Origin: Himantopus leucocephalus
Lineage: Eukaryota > Chordata > Aves > Charadriiformes > Recurvirostridae
Reading direction: 5' to 3'
DNA length: 64,000 nucleotides
Assembly: GCA_003993805.1 (NCBI GenBank)
Contig: RSEF01000031.1
Span: forward strand, 51,772,463-51,836,462
Shown: positions 1 through 12,676 of the stretch, piece by piece
Layout of the letters: each line of letters starts with the position of its first letter
Position numbering within the stretch: the first letter of the stretch is position 1
Notes under the pieces: generated by a model
The model's database searches: none
Told to the model about the DNA's origin: nothing
What the model saw: only the letters and a program-made list of their open reading frames with translations
Translations under genes and position numbers: made by a program

Positions 1-132
1 GATAATGCCAAAAACTTTGAATCCTCAGTGGAGGGAGCAGTTTGACTTTCATCTCTATGAAGAACGAGGTGGAATTATTGATATTACCGTGTGGGACAAA
101 GATGCTGGCAAAAAGGATGATTTTATTGGCAG
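1..132 (+). CDS. MCTP1: MCTP1 exon, second half of C2B (5' cut by window edge)
   Basis: The frame begins at base 2; base 1 is the last base of the preceding codon, so the exon continues upstream. It encodes 43 complete residues starting IMPKTLNPQWREQFDF and ending DDFIG, plus two bases of an Arg codon. This is the C2B core: the NPQW strand motif and calcium-binding loop 3, with acidic ligands in WDKDAGKKDDF (Asp at residues 32 and 34, with Asp 39 and 40 close by). All expected loop-3 aspartates are present, so C2B should bind calcium. The donor is AG|GTTTGT at 132/133, phase 2. The next exon completes the Arg codon. Confidence 0.95.
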
Positions 133-3100
133 GTTTGTGCAATTACAGCCTTCTTGTTCCCTGGGGATGAGAGCAGATGATTAAAATGAGCCTTGCCGTT
201 GAAACTATTTCGTATGACCATTTGTTCTTGCTTTTCTTTTTTTTTTTTAAAGGTGGGGGAGGATTTTTTACAAAGTATCGGTGCAGTTTGCTGCATTGAT
301 GTAATTCTTTACTTTCATGGTGTAAAATATTTTTCATTGACCAGTAGGTGGCAGCTTTTACCAATTGATAGACTTAGGTTTTCCAAAGTAAAAATCCCAC
401 GTTTAGAGGAATATCAAGATGCAGGAGGTTCCATAGGGCAATGTCCAGCTTGGAGGAGAAATAACTCTTGTGACTTGTGGTAGCCGTGTAAGACAAAAAT
501 TATGTCTTTATTTTTTTAATCTGGTAAATGAAACAAGAGTCTTGAATGACTGCACGCAGCTTTTGGGGAAAAGAAATAAGGTCATTCACCTAATTCATTT
601 TCAGGAAAAGTGAATCTTTGGGATCTAGAGTTCAAGAAATGGTGTAAATTTGTGTGATTATGCTCCATTTTACTGTGTACAAAGAGGAAAGAGGCTAATG
701 TTTTTTAACAATGGCATTAACTGTTAGCTAATAGGGGAAAAAAACTGTCTTGCACTTATAGATACTGTAGAAAGTTGGTACTATTTTGAAAGCTCAGACA
801 TTTGTTTACATCATACTTTAATTGATATCCATACAGTCATAATAATAGTAATTATTATAAATCTTATCTACTTTGATTGTTTGTTAGAATATTGGTTGTA
901 GGTACTTTCATTAGGACATTGATACTATTAACTAGTAGAATTACTTTTTTTTGGTAGTTAAAATCAAGAATGGAAGTCCCACAGACTGAGCCATGTACTT
1001 TTGATATCAGTGTGGTTATATTTATACTGACCTTCTCCTCCCTCTCATTCCGTCTAGAGTAATGGCTTTCTTTCTCAAATTAGATCAGTCGGATAACACT
1101 CTGTTTATTTCCTACCATAAATTGTGGGAACTCAGAATCCATGCAGAGTCTGCGGCAAGCAAACCACTTTAATACCAGACAAAACCACTTTTCGAAAGTA
1201 TACACAATAGGATTTTTATTTAATATGATGAAACCCTATGGATGGGGTGATACATTTATATTTGACGTTTACATTGTATTTTTTCCCTTGCTTGATTTCA
1301 GTGGGTGCATATGGTAATAATAACTTTTTCTGAAGTAACATAACCACTTAGTCCTATTTCAACACATGATATACCTTGGGAAATACTTCCTATTTTCTGC
1401 TTAACTTTAACCTTCTTATCCAAAAGATGATGAGATTCAGAGTTTTCAGGTGTGATTTTTCAGAGCACTGTCGTCAAAGCGGCACTTACGTTATTACTGT
1501 TATCAGTAATTATAAAGTCTTTTTAAGACCATTACATGAAATAAGAGACACCACTTTTGCTCCAAGGCACTTGAAACCTAAATAAGAATGTGATAGAGAA
1601 GTGAGAGAAGGAAGATTTGTAACTTCAAACGCATGAGTTGCTTAGGTAGCTTTTCAGATACCTAAAAAAGCTGTATGTCTTAAGTGTGCATATATTTCAT
1701 TTTAGAACCTGCATGCTTTTCTACATTTTATTTAGGCCCAAACAATTTAATAGCGTGAGAAATCGTCTCTCTAAGAAGAATGCTTGAAGCCTGTAGCATT
1801 TTTCAGTGGGAGAATCTTGCTTTATTGTGTTTTCTGTCATTTTCCTAAGTAGATGTAGTTCTTGGATATACCAAAAAAAAAAGATGCTCCTTGGACAAAG
1901 CTAAGCTGTAGTGCTTCTGCAGTATATGACCCAGTTTACCATAATCAGTGGTATTTTTCCTGAAATCTTGCTGCTCTTGATTTTTGTGACTTCTCTGCTG
2001 TCGGTTTAAGTATAATCCCTCCTCAGTTTGCCTTTTCAGACACTCTCTCATTTCACCTTCTGTTGGTACCTTATCTCTGGGTAATGCAACCCGCAAACAA
2101 ATTCCTTTCCATGAAGATTTCCATGAAAAACTTTGTCATTTGTCAAACTCAATCTGAATACAAAAATAGGTCTTAATATTCCCCGTCCCTGATACTCTTT
2201 TCCAGTCACTGTGGATAAAAATCACCGATACCTGACAGCTCCACTTTACATTGACCTCTCTTCCCAGTTTCTCCTTTCGAGGCTGCCTCTAAAAGCTGGA
2301 AGCACTTTGCTACAGACAGTATGGACTTGCTCTGTGTGTGTGTTAGTGTTATGATAAACGTGTATTAATTTTGTAAAGCATGACTGAGTTGTGCTCCATG
2401 GCTAAGGCTCTGCGGCTCTCAAGGCACACATAATAAAGTGAATATTTTGATTCAGGTTCCAGGAAAAGTGACAATGAGACTGTGGGAGGGAAACAAAAGA
2501 CTTCCTGGTAATATTCTATCATTGTTCAGTGATGGAGAGTAACTCCTTTCATCTCACTGATCTTCCCACTTTCTTGAATGATATGCAAACAGCAGCAGTT
2601 ATATAGGAATATTTTTATTAAATCCAAATGAAAACAATTATTTCTTGAAGATGTCCTGCCTGGCCAAAGTATGGTTATGGAGAAGCCATGCTTGGTTGAA
2701 GGGATCCTACTCATTGAGGGAAATGGCAGACCAAATTGAGAAAACAGAAGAAAAAGTTTGTTGAAGGAGGAGTTCTCACTGCTCACCCACAGTGTTGGTG
2801 TTTTGTGTCCCCCATATTCATCTGCGTGCAGAGCATGCATGAGGGTCAGCAGAATTTCCAATGCAAAACGGGCGTTATCCAGCTGCTTTGCCAGGGGATC
2901 TCTTTGAAGAGTGCCATCCCTAAAACTGGTCCAGTGGTTCCAAACTGAGATGGCTGTGGGAGAACAGCATCACTGGGTGGAAGGATTCAGGGACAAATTC
3001 CAGGTCCCTCCTGGAAAACAGCCTGGGGAGCCCCCTTGGGTTGAAATATCTTTCTCTGCTCAACTTTGTAACTTGCAAATTTTATTCCGGAGCAGGATGT

Positions 3101-6100
3101 CATAACTTCTCTTGGAATGACACTCAGCCTCAGCTACACTTCAGTGAAATAAAAGTGGGAAATGAGGAGCGTAGACTGCTGTGGGCCCCATGCGTATCGT
3201 CACACTCATTAGGCAGCAGCACGTGAAGGGCCAGGATGAAGCTGGGAGTGTGAGGAGGCAGTGATGGCACGTGTGCTCAGACTGCGAGGGCTTGGACTGG
3301 CAATCCTTGTTTGAGGGCAGGAGGGTGAAGGAAAGATGTTCAAGAAGGCTGAAGACATGGGAGAGAGATTGGGGCTGCGGGGCAGCATGGCAGGAGGAGG
3401 ATGGAATGGAAGGGGTGGCTGGTAAGAGGGAGGAGGGGCATTAAGAGGGTGAGAGTGGCAGCATGGCATCCTAATTCAGAGAAGAAGGACACATCTGTCC
3501 CAGAGCTAGCATGAAGCCCCAGTTTCGTCGTGGTACCCAGGCACGTTCAGCATGCCCGTTCCTGAAATGAGGCGCTGACTGATTTCCATTAACTTTGAGC
3601 ATTACGTGTTTGTAAAATCCGTTTGAGTCTCAGCTGTGTGCATTCTCCATGGAAGGTTAAAGGATGTAGCACCTTGTGAACTTCTATCTTAGAGTACCCT
3701 AAAAAACCAAAATCCTAGAACCACTTCAATTTTTCCTTTGGGATTTCAAAAGCCTGGAAAAAGACCTCATACAAAAGCTTTGAGAAAAATATATTTCCAG
3801 TCGTATGCTGATTTGTATGAGGAAACACTGGGCTTGACTAGAACTGAGTTTCATCATGCAGGAGGTTAAACTCTGGCATTCTTCTAAATATAACTTTAAA
3901 AAAACCCAAACACGTTCCAGGACCAAAGCTACGAGGTCTAGAAGTTCTTTCTTTTTGGAAAGCACCAGCCATTAACGCCACAGGGGCAGCCTTCATGTGT
4001 TCAGATAAGCATGTGGACTTGTACGAGCAGTGGGAGTCATTACTTCATCTGATAAGTAGAAATATACGTGTGTGTGTATATTGTTCAGTTTGAGTACATT
4101 TAATATTCACGTTTTTGCTATGAGTAAATCATTTCTCTGCCATATTGAGCCAATATACTCCTGTGATTAAAAACATACACTGCAGTAAGTTTGTGTGGGT
4201 AATACTAAGATCAAAATGAAGGTGAAATGATTTTAATCTTCATGTAATTATTTAACTTTCTTATCATCTGCGTTTTTGAAGGCGATCCTGACTGTCACCT
4301 TTACGATAATCAGCTAATAAATCCTCATGATTGTTACACCTTTATGCATAGCAGTAATCTGAACAAATTGGCTGCTGACAGCTGCAATAAATTGCCAAGA
4401 ATGAGTGCTGTCAGAGAACAAGTTGTTTCTGTGAACATACAGGATAAGTAAATCCCATGTCATGCAGTTCTATTCAGCTGAAGTTATTTGCAATCCAGTA
4501 CGGCAGGATTTATAGCATTATTTATTGGTATGAAAAATGTGTGTTTATCTTTAAAATGACATTGACTTTTACTCATATTTTGTGCCAGGAAATTACTGTT
4601 GACTTCATCTGTATCCATTTTCATCAGTATTTATAGATGCTACTATCTTTTTTCCAATCTGTTGCAAATTAAGAACAACAGACCTTTTGTATAGTATATT
4701 CATTACAGCTATGTATTAATTTTATCTGTAGAAAACTGAAACGTCCTATAATCTCTCTGAATATCATAATGAAAATTCAGAGTGGTTTTGTGTGCGCACG
4801 TGTATCGGTACACACCATATAATGGATGTTATGAAATACAAAAGTCAAAATATTGAAAAGTAAGTATTTAGGTTTTCAACACCTAATCTGCTATGTCTTC
4901 TCTGTTTAGATTTTTCATAGTAGAAGGTTTTTTGGGTGCACATAAATACAAGCAATATGCGACCTATGCTCCTGCATTATTAATCTGAAAGCACAGGAAT
5001 ACACGACTCAAAGTTCTAAACTGAAGTGGGATTTTTATATAAAGTATTTATGTCTTCTTCAGTTTTATTTTTTCCCACTGAAATTTATGTGATTTCAGTA
5101 TGGGAGACTGAATGTTATGAGGGAGAACTGAGTGGTGCTGTAAACCTGTGTGTGGGTACTTCAACATGCACGTAAAGTTGGGTGAAGGACACTAAGTATG
5201 CTACTGCTCATGTTTCCTCCCAGATTTTTTTTCTAGAGATGTTGTGGAGACTGTGATTTATATTAAAATGCTGGCAATTTTCTTTTTCAAGTATTGTTGC
5301 CCAAGAAAGAGGTTTAGAATTGTAGGTGTGAGAGTCTGTGTTTATGTTGAACTTGACGACTCTTGAAGTTTTCTCAGTTTTGAAAAACTCTCCATAGGGT
5401 CAAAATGTGTTCCTCTGGATTTGTAAATAGTGCTTTATTATGCTGGTCTTTCAGATATTTTTTTCACATGGTGGTTTGAAATTTTCTGCATGTTGGAGTA
5501 ACTTTGGAAGGATACGTTATTTTCAAAGTTTAAACCTAATGGTTAATATACTGTTGTGGTTTGGGTTTGGGACTCTGCACATGTGAATTTACAGCAATTC
5601 TCTGCAGACACAGACAAGCACACGACCAACAGCCCCTGTATGTAACAATTTGTTGATTATACGTGATGCCTAAAGTTAAATTATTGCAGATGCGTTTCTC
5701 GATGTAAAATGAAGGTTTTGCCCAAAGCATTAAAACCTAACTGTGCTGCTGGCTGGCCTGCCCTAGACAATCCTGAGACATGCTGAGCCGTCTGCATTTC
5801 TGATTGTTGTCAAAGGGAGTTAGCTGTAAATAGTGCATCTCGAAATTTGGCCTTCAGGTATTCCACACCTTACGTATTACTATCTCTGCACATTGTAACA
5901 ACTTCTATTAATGCAGAGGCACTGCTGTTCTGCTAGAAAGCCAAAAAAGGTTCAGCTCGCAAATCTTCAGTAACTTTCTCTTACCAGATATTTTCTTATT
6001 TACAACTCTTGCTGGCAGTTGCTATTGTCATGTACTGTTGCAAAGTTGATAGTATTCCCCAACGTAATACGAAATGCGGAATGCTGCACACAAGCTGGGT

Positions 6101-7087
6101 TATGTTTATGGATCCTTCTCCTGACCCTCTGTCTCCCACATGTGGACGTGTACTCCACTGCGTGAAGTAAGAGTGGCAAAATAAGGAAAGGGAGAGGGAA
6201 AAGTGGGATGGCTGCCGAGATGTGAGGAGCATGTGAGTAAGTGTGAAGAGTGGTCGGGGGTGTATATAGGGGTTTGTGACAATTTCTGGAAGGCATAGAT
6301 TGGAGCTGCCTGAGAGCTCTTGCTACATCCCTTGGACCAACTAGTGAGGGGACAACCATATAGGAAGATGTAACTTTCATCAAAGCAATAGTCTGGTTTG
6401 GCAGAGGAAAGTGTTAATTTTGCTGGAAAAAAAAAAAAAGGCACTGGTGATAGCCCTAACAGTGCACGTCCGTAGTGTATGGCTGTGCCATGGGGACAAT
6501 GTAGGAAATACTACCTCATAAAATGTCCACAAGTACTTTTTTCTGTCTGTGCAATTTCAGAAGTAAATCTGTAGTTTTATTGTGAAGAGCTATGCTTAGG
6601 AAAATGTTAATCAGTCATCTCAAAATCCATCAACGGGAGTTTGTGGCATGGACTGCATTTCTTTTAGCAACCAATACACACTTGTCTGTATTCAGGTATT
6701 GCTCAGCGACCGGTGAGATTGTCCCATATGTCACATAGCTCTGACATTTCCCTCACCAAAACTGACTTACCCCAAACTGCGGGGCTCTTTCCAGCTTGCA
6801 TGGCAGCCGGCAGCACCGTTTCCCGTGTTCTTTGGGCTCCCAGGTTCCCAGGAATCCTCTCCAGTGTCCCGGGAATCCTCTCGTGCTCCCCAAGCTTGCC
6901 CACTTAGCTGAGTTGCAGTCTCCAACTCCTTTGGGAGCTTTCCTGGTTTTCAGTCTATCGCCTCTACCCGCCACCTATCACAAGCGTTGTGTGGGGTCTG
7001 GCATTTTATTTCTTTCTCATTATCTTTACATTTAAAAGTGCCGCAGTCTGGTTCTTCTAAGAACTTCACGTTACTGCAGTCCTGTCT

Positions 7088-7119
7088 TTTTCTGTCGGTG
7101 TCATTTTCTGTCGGTGCTT
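7088..7119 (+). repeat. 16-base tandem duplication
   Basis: The 16-base unit TTTTCTGTCGGTGTCA (7088-7103) is followed directly by a second copy that agrees over TTTTCTGTCGGTG and then diverges. It lies at the degraded end of the RTE-type LINE fossil and is probably a local replication-slippage duplication. Confidence 0.6.
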
Positions 7120-7194
7120 TGCAGAATTTCCCCTCTCCGTTTGTTTCTTGGTTTTACCGGGACATTGTACTCTGCTCATAAAGGATGCGGAGTC

Positions 7195-7596
7195 TCACAA
7201 ATTGTGGCAGTTCGTGCCTCGCTGCTTCTGATGTGTGTCCAGCTCAGTTCTAATTGCAGAATCGCACAGTTTCCTCTCCTTGGCGTCCTTTGGAGCGGCA
7301 TAGACCTGGATCACAGTGGAGTTAAAAGGCTGTCTTCCTGAACAAGTCATGATGATAATTAAGTTGCCTGGGTTGTAGCCAAGTGGTGCTTTTCTGTCCC
7401 TATCACTTAGGATTGTGCCAATTCCTCTTTTATGCTTTATTTTGTCATGTGAGAAAATGATCTCACTATCTGCTGTCTCTCCCTTGCCTGGCCACCTGGC
7501 TTTTAAGAGGCCTTCTATGTCATGTCGCTACCTTTGTAATTCATTCATTAGCAAGGATATTTCACCAGGGTGCCAACGCGGTCTTACATTCCAGGT
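7195..7596 (-). mobile_element. RTE-type LINE fossil, apurinic-endonuclease domain
   Basis: On the minus strand one frame runs from 7596 to a TGA at 7195-7197 with a single internal stop (TAG at 7528-7530). It carries the ordered signature of the APE endonuclease of RTE/BovB-like non-LTR retrotransposons: TWNVR near the start (7596), RWPGKGE (7497-7477), then GIGTIL and LGYNPGN, then STVIQVYAAPKDAKE (7320-7276). The equivalent family pattern is TWNVR, (K/R)W.G.GE, LGYNP, (I/V)QVYAPT.DA. The sequence past the TGA is more degraded; a possible GDxN motif lies at 6912-6923. The reverse transcriptase part was not recognised. It is a dead copy. The clade within APE-type LINEs is inferred from motif memory, not from alignment. 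Confidence 0.72.
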
Positions 7597-7654
7597 TCTG
7601 TTAGAACTAGAGAGGGGAGGTGATTTTTACCTCTTAGACATGCTGATAATAAAA

Positions 7655-8010
7655 TGCTACATATAGTTCTGGCTTCCACACTTGAAAAAGGATGCAGGAG
7701 AATTTCACTGGATCAGAAAAGTTACAAAAAGTCATTTGAGGGCTGTAGGAGATGTGTTCCAAGGAAATGTATAGGGAGCTGAGGGTGTTTAGCATATCAA
7801 AAGGAAGATCAAGAAAAGATGTGATTATGGTATATGAGTACCTTCACTAGAAGAAAATACGGGGCACTAAAGGCTTTTTCAACCAAGTAAAGAAAGGCAT
7901 AAAAAGAACCAAAGGCCAGATATATTCAAATTAAAAATAAATCAGAAATGTATTTCTAACAGTTTGGGCGATTAACACGCTGAACACAGTTTCAGAGAAG
8001 TGGTGAAATC
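7655..8010 (+). mobile_element. Ancient CR1 LINE fragment (end of ORF2 and 3' part)
   Basis: The stretch resembles the 3' end of old amniote CR1 elements. It has a 'tagttctggcttccacac' opening, a reading frame at 7758-7844 giving YRELRVFSISKGRSRKD followed by VYEYL (the conserved C-terminal segment of CR1 ORF2), then 'aggcataaaaagaacc', a degraded 'caaattaaaaataaat' segment and 'aacagtttgggcgattaac'. The short open frame is flanked by stops, and substitutions are dense, so the copy is old and inactive. It lies in the opposite orientation to, and about 60 bases from, the RTE fossil. The ends are approximate. Confidence 0.72.
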
Positions 8011-11000
8011 CCCTTGAATCTTCAAATCTCCCTCCGTGGGAGCTGTGTTCTGCTTCTGCAGCTACTTCTCCGTGATACTCTGGCACGGGAGCTTGGGGCG
8101 CTTGTGTGGTTTTTCTCCCTTCTGATCTCTTGGGGCCTGAAAATCCAGATCCACCAGGTGCCTGGTGATGTTCACGAGCGGGGCTGGCTTGGGGGGATGT
8201 CCCTCCACGGCTCTTCCCAAGGGTCAGCCATCCGGGGGACCACCCCTCTGCCCACCGCTGCTGACACCAGCAGGGCTGGGCGCTGAAGGGACCATACCAC
8301 CTGGACCAGCCGCGTCACACAAGATACTCAAAACTGCCCTCAAAACCAAAATTCCCTCAAATGTGATTTATAGCCATGCTTGAAAATCTTTCGGGGGAGT
8401 TAATGGCTATTTTCGCCACAATTTTTCATGTTGACCTCTTCACAAGTAGAGAACTTTGTCTTTTAGCAGCAGCAGCGTATAAATAGTAATTCCATAAGGA
8501 ACTGAATTGGCCAAAATTACCATCATCTCCTGCTTTCATATGACTTTTCAAAGTCATGCGCAACTGATGGCCTTCTCAAAACGGCTGTCATTTTTCGTGG
8601 TCCTCAATTTGAGAATGCGAGACAAAAATGTCTAGCACCACGATGCTCATTCTGCACCACTTTCTGGTAACACTCAGGTTCGCCTTCATCCTCAAAGCAT
8701 CTTTGTTCTCCATGGAAACAGTTGTAGGTGACAAATGTCTTTTAAGAGCACATCTTAACTGATGTAAAAGTCGGCATTGCTGAGGCTTTAGAGCTTGGAA
8801 TACTTGTACATACTCTCACTGAAACGTAAAGGGGCATTGTCAACCTGAACTTTCCAAAGTTATTTATCTTTAGAAATATTTTGTTAACTTTAGTGCTCAT
8901 ACAGAAATCGAATCCAAAAAAAGTAGTTTTGTGGGTTTCTTACTGATGTCTGTAAACATTATTCTAGGATAGGGTTAGCGTTCAGGTAATGCCTTAATAA
9001 AATCTTAATAAACTGTTTTGGTCCCATGCAAAGATCTGGTGAGGGGAGAGTTGATGCAACAAAAAATGGTGTAATTTTTTTTTTGTAGGAAAATTTGGTG
9101 TGAGAGGAAACAAAGTTGATTATTTTTTTCACAAAAAACTCAACTGTGATGGGAAAAATGACAATTTTTCTTATAGTGTCTCTGTAAATTGGAAAGTCTC
9201 ATCTTTTTTGGTGGAAGTGCTCGTACCGCTGATGGGCTCACCTCATGCTGAATGCAGCTGGAGCCTCAGCACCGTGGAGTTCGGCGCATGCGAGCCACAT
9301 CTCCTGCGCGGCCAGAGGAGCGGCCCTGGTGGAGAGCAAGAGACGTGCGCTCGCCGGACCGTACGCTCAGACACTCTTAACCAAGATTTCCATAATGAGC
9401 AATGGTGACACTGCTTAATGGAATAACCCCGGGGTTTTGTCAAATGATCTGAGGGCCCTTCAGAGGGTATTTTTCCTGTAAAATGGTTAAGGCTTTCACT
9501 GGAAAAAGCTTCCAGATCACTCCCGACCCTTTGTGTGATTTTAGGAAATAAGGAGGTGGTGACGGGCTGTTCGTGGAGACCTATCAACAGACTATAGAGA
9601 CATATTTCTCAGGTAATCTGTTATAGCTGTGGCGCTACTAGGAATATTTTATAGCTGTAGGAATGGTGCACGGGTAAAACTGAATTGCCAGTTGCTTCTT
9701 TTAGCCTAAATAAAAATTAGCATGGACTCCTGATGTTGGAAAAGTGCTGTAACTTCAAGAATTGGAGAACCTGGAGCTTATGGCTCTGATGTAAACCCTG
9801 TAATTTTAGTCATTGCAGTTTTCTGATGCAGGTAGGGTTGGTTTTTTTTCCAGTGGAGGTAGCTTTTGTTGCCTGTTTTTGAGCAAGGGGTGGGTTATTT
9901 CTGCATTGCTTGTATCATAACGACTTTCTGATTCTTTTACTGACTTTAAGAGAGTTCAGGCTGGTCCTTTCAGAGGTTGTTGGTTAAAATCGCAGTGCTG
10001 TTACAGGGACACATTTTTCAGGGCTACCTGTTTTGAAATGAATTATGAAAACATATTTAACAACAAGGGCATCTTAACCTACTCCAGCTTTGAATGGTTG
10101 ATTACAATATTTATTATCTTAAGGAGAGCTTTATACTTCTCACTGCAGCCTAAACAAAAATTTGACAGCCTATGTACATGTACAAAACTTGTGTTGACCA
10201 TCAGCACACATTGACACCAACAGCTTTAGTCTTGCTTTACTGTTAATTTCATTTCTCATTCCTTATCATCCAAAGAGTTCAAAATGAAAGATGAACATTA
10301 ATCTCAGAATGCTACGTCAGTCCACAATTTTTTCATTGTAAAATAATTGAACCTTGTTACTGTATGAGCTCTGCAGTAGTTTAATTTTGACAGCTGCACA
10401 ACAGACAGTAAATTTAAAAAAAAAATAAATAAAAGAAAATTTTTCTGTAGCAAACCTAATCTGCCTGTGATAGCACAGCGCCCATTTTATGAGGCCGCAT
10501 TTATTCTTGTAATTGGCTATTTCCTGCCCTTAAATGCCTATTTATTCATGTCTGCCACCTTTTCCTCAGTTTATTGGCCCTGCGGTCACCACATTATCTT
10601 TCTCTTCAAAATCAATTGACATTTTATGAAAAGAGTTTGCTAGATGTTTAGTTTAGTGAGAGTGGCATATAGAACATGTGCTTGTCACATTAAATAATCG
10701 CTGTTAAAAGTAGAGTATTCAGTGGCTTAACTATATATAGAATATATTCATTTATACTTTGTTTCAATATTGTTATTGTTTTTATTTAGAGTAATGAATT
10801 GGCAAAACGTTACTGGGCAGTGCTATAGGTATTCCAAATAGTGCTTTTTCACCAAAGTTCCTACGCAGTGCAAGCTGACATCAGATTTGACACAGGCGTT
10901 GAATTTCTAGGCGTGCTCAGTGTTGCAGTCCAGGAAGGTTGAAACTTGTGAATTACACAAATTAAAATATTAAGAATTCTAAGCTGTGCACAGCCTAATT

Positions 11001-11844
11001 ACTAACCCTAAGGTATTTCTTGTTTTAATTAAAAGCCTACGTCCAGCTCTTTGTTAGCAGTGGTGCAGTTTTCCCATCGATGCTCTACCTTTTATTTTGA
11101 AGGACGTTGCAAAGCTATTTCTGCTGGCTGAAAGAGCCGTTACGGAGCTGTTCTTCGTTAGTTGGGTGCGCGGTGCAGCCAGGGTGACTGAGCCCTGGAT
11201 CAAGCAGGGTGGACTGGCTGCAGCCACTCCGTGCAGTTATCAGCAGTCCCCGCCCGTTACAACTCGAGACACCTTACTACATCGCGGGTTGTGGCATCGG
11301 ATCTTATCCAGGATGCCACATGAAGCGCTGACCCTGTGCCACGCGAGCTCACCGCAGGAGAGCGGAGCTCGGGGCGCGTTCTGTTAACGCCATCGCGGTC
11401 AAGTCCATGCAGATTTTTTATTTTTTTTTTTAAAGAGAGGATTTTTACTGTTATTACGTGAATGGTATCAAGAATGTTCACAGCAAAACTTGTTTACATT
11501 TTGTGTTTATACAGGAGGTGTAGTTAAAAAGTACAATTTGCATCCGAAGCTGGATTTTAAAAATTCTCTTTCACTGTGCTTGAGTAAGACGTATTAGCTA
11601 ACCTTGTTTCTAGTGTCTGAACGTTCTTTTGCAATACTGATTGGTCACATGCATAACAGGTTGTAGCTTTTTAAAAAAACAAACAGGCAAGCGGCATGGG
11701 TTGAAGCTGAAGGGAAATCCTTCTGGAAGCTGGGAAGGAATTTCTACTGATCTGGGTTTTTTGTCTGCCTGAACGCAAGTAAGGCGATGTGCTCATGTTT
11801 GGTGTGAAGCAAACCATGCGCTGATGGAGAATGTCTGTTTCCAG

Positions 11845-12031
11845 GTGCCAGGTTGACCTGTCGAACCTGAGCAAAGAGCACACCCACAAGCTGGAGATGC
11901 CGCTGGAGGAGGGAGAGGGATGCCTGGTGCTGCTGGTCACTCTCACAGCCTCAGCCGCGGTCACTATCTCTGACCTCTCCGTCAACTCCCTGGAGGACCA
12001 GAAGGAGCGAGAGGAGATACTGAAGAGATAT
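11845..12031 (+). CDS. MCTP1: MCTP1 exon, end of C2B and C2B-C2C linker
   Basis: 187 bases. The first base completes the split Arg codon, followed by 62 codons starting CQVDLSNLSKEHTHKLEM, through LVLLVTLTASAAVTISDL, to EEILKRY. This is the last beta-strands of C2B followed by the acidic/basic linker SVNSLEDQKEREEILKRY that leads to C2C. Acceptor TGTCTGTTTCCAG ends at 11844; donor is TAT|GTACGG at 12031/12032, phase 0. The donor is weak: T at -1 and C at +4. The open frame continues 70 codons into the intron to a stop at 12239-12241. The next exon begins SPVAMFHNMKDV, which matches the known MCTP1 junction after KRY, so splicing here is secure. Confidence 0.95.
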
Positions 12032-12676
12032 GTACGGAGTTCTCTTTTACCCTTTGTTTGCCAAATGTTTGCTTGTATAAATAATAACTATGGAAGGTGT
12101 GTGATATCTAAATATGCCCCTCATACCCTTATCACACTCAGCCAATGGCAGTCATTTAAACTCAGTACTAATATTGTCGCAGCTGATACAGATGACATCA
12201 AGAAGGCTACAAATCGCCTTTATACAATAAGGTACTTTTAACACAGTAATTCCGCTATTTGATATCATCATGTGCCATCAAGAAGTTAATTTCATAGCCT
12301 TGCAGATAATTTTCGCTAAGCACAAAATAACTAAGGGGTTGCTCAGCGACTCTACGGTTTCCAGTGAGTGTTTGTGCCAGGTGGTCTGAGGTGCCAATAG
12401 TTTTCATCTTTTTTTGGAGCATCTACTAAAGGGCAAGAAAACCTGTTTTTTTGTCTGCACATTAGAGCTGGAGCACTATTTTGTATCATCAAAATAATTG
12501 TTTTAAACAGTATTTCCATTTCAAAATATTCTGAAGCAAATTATTTTCATTTCCCAGCATCCTCACTTTATACAGAATCTGTGTAGTTTTATCAAAGCAA
12601 CAGAGAGGGGAGCTCTTACTCCAGCATTTGCTAGTACCTAAATCACTAAAAGTAACTGTCTCACTACACACGGAGA

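Larger units (their letters stand above)
133..11844 (+). other. MCTP1 intron (11,712 bases)
   Basis: GT-AG intron from GTTTGT at 133 to TTTCCAG ending at 11844. It contains no supported gene. It holds the RTE-type LINE fossil (about 7195-7596), an ancient CR1 fragment (about 7655-8010), a purine-rich G-rich stretch around 3220-3480, small CpG-rich patches at about 9270-9370 and 11100-11400, and AT-rich sequence elsewhere. Stretches at about 4270-4460 and 10380-10620 have the motif-dense look of conserved non-coding sequence (see findings). Open frames in this interval are short and carry no recognisable domain. Confidence 0.85.

Noticed and set aside
3220..3480. Purine-rich G-rich stretch as a regulatory island
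   Set aside because: Few CpGs and no motif structure; the reverse open frame is Pro/Ser low complexity.
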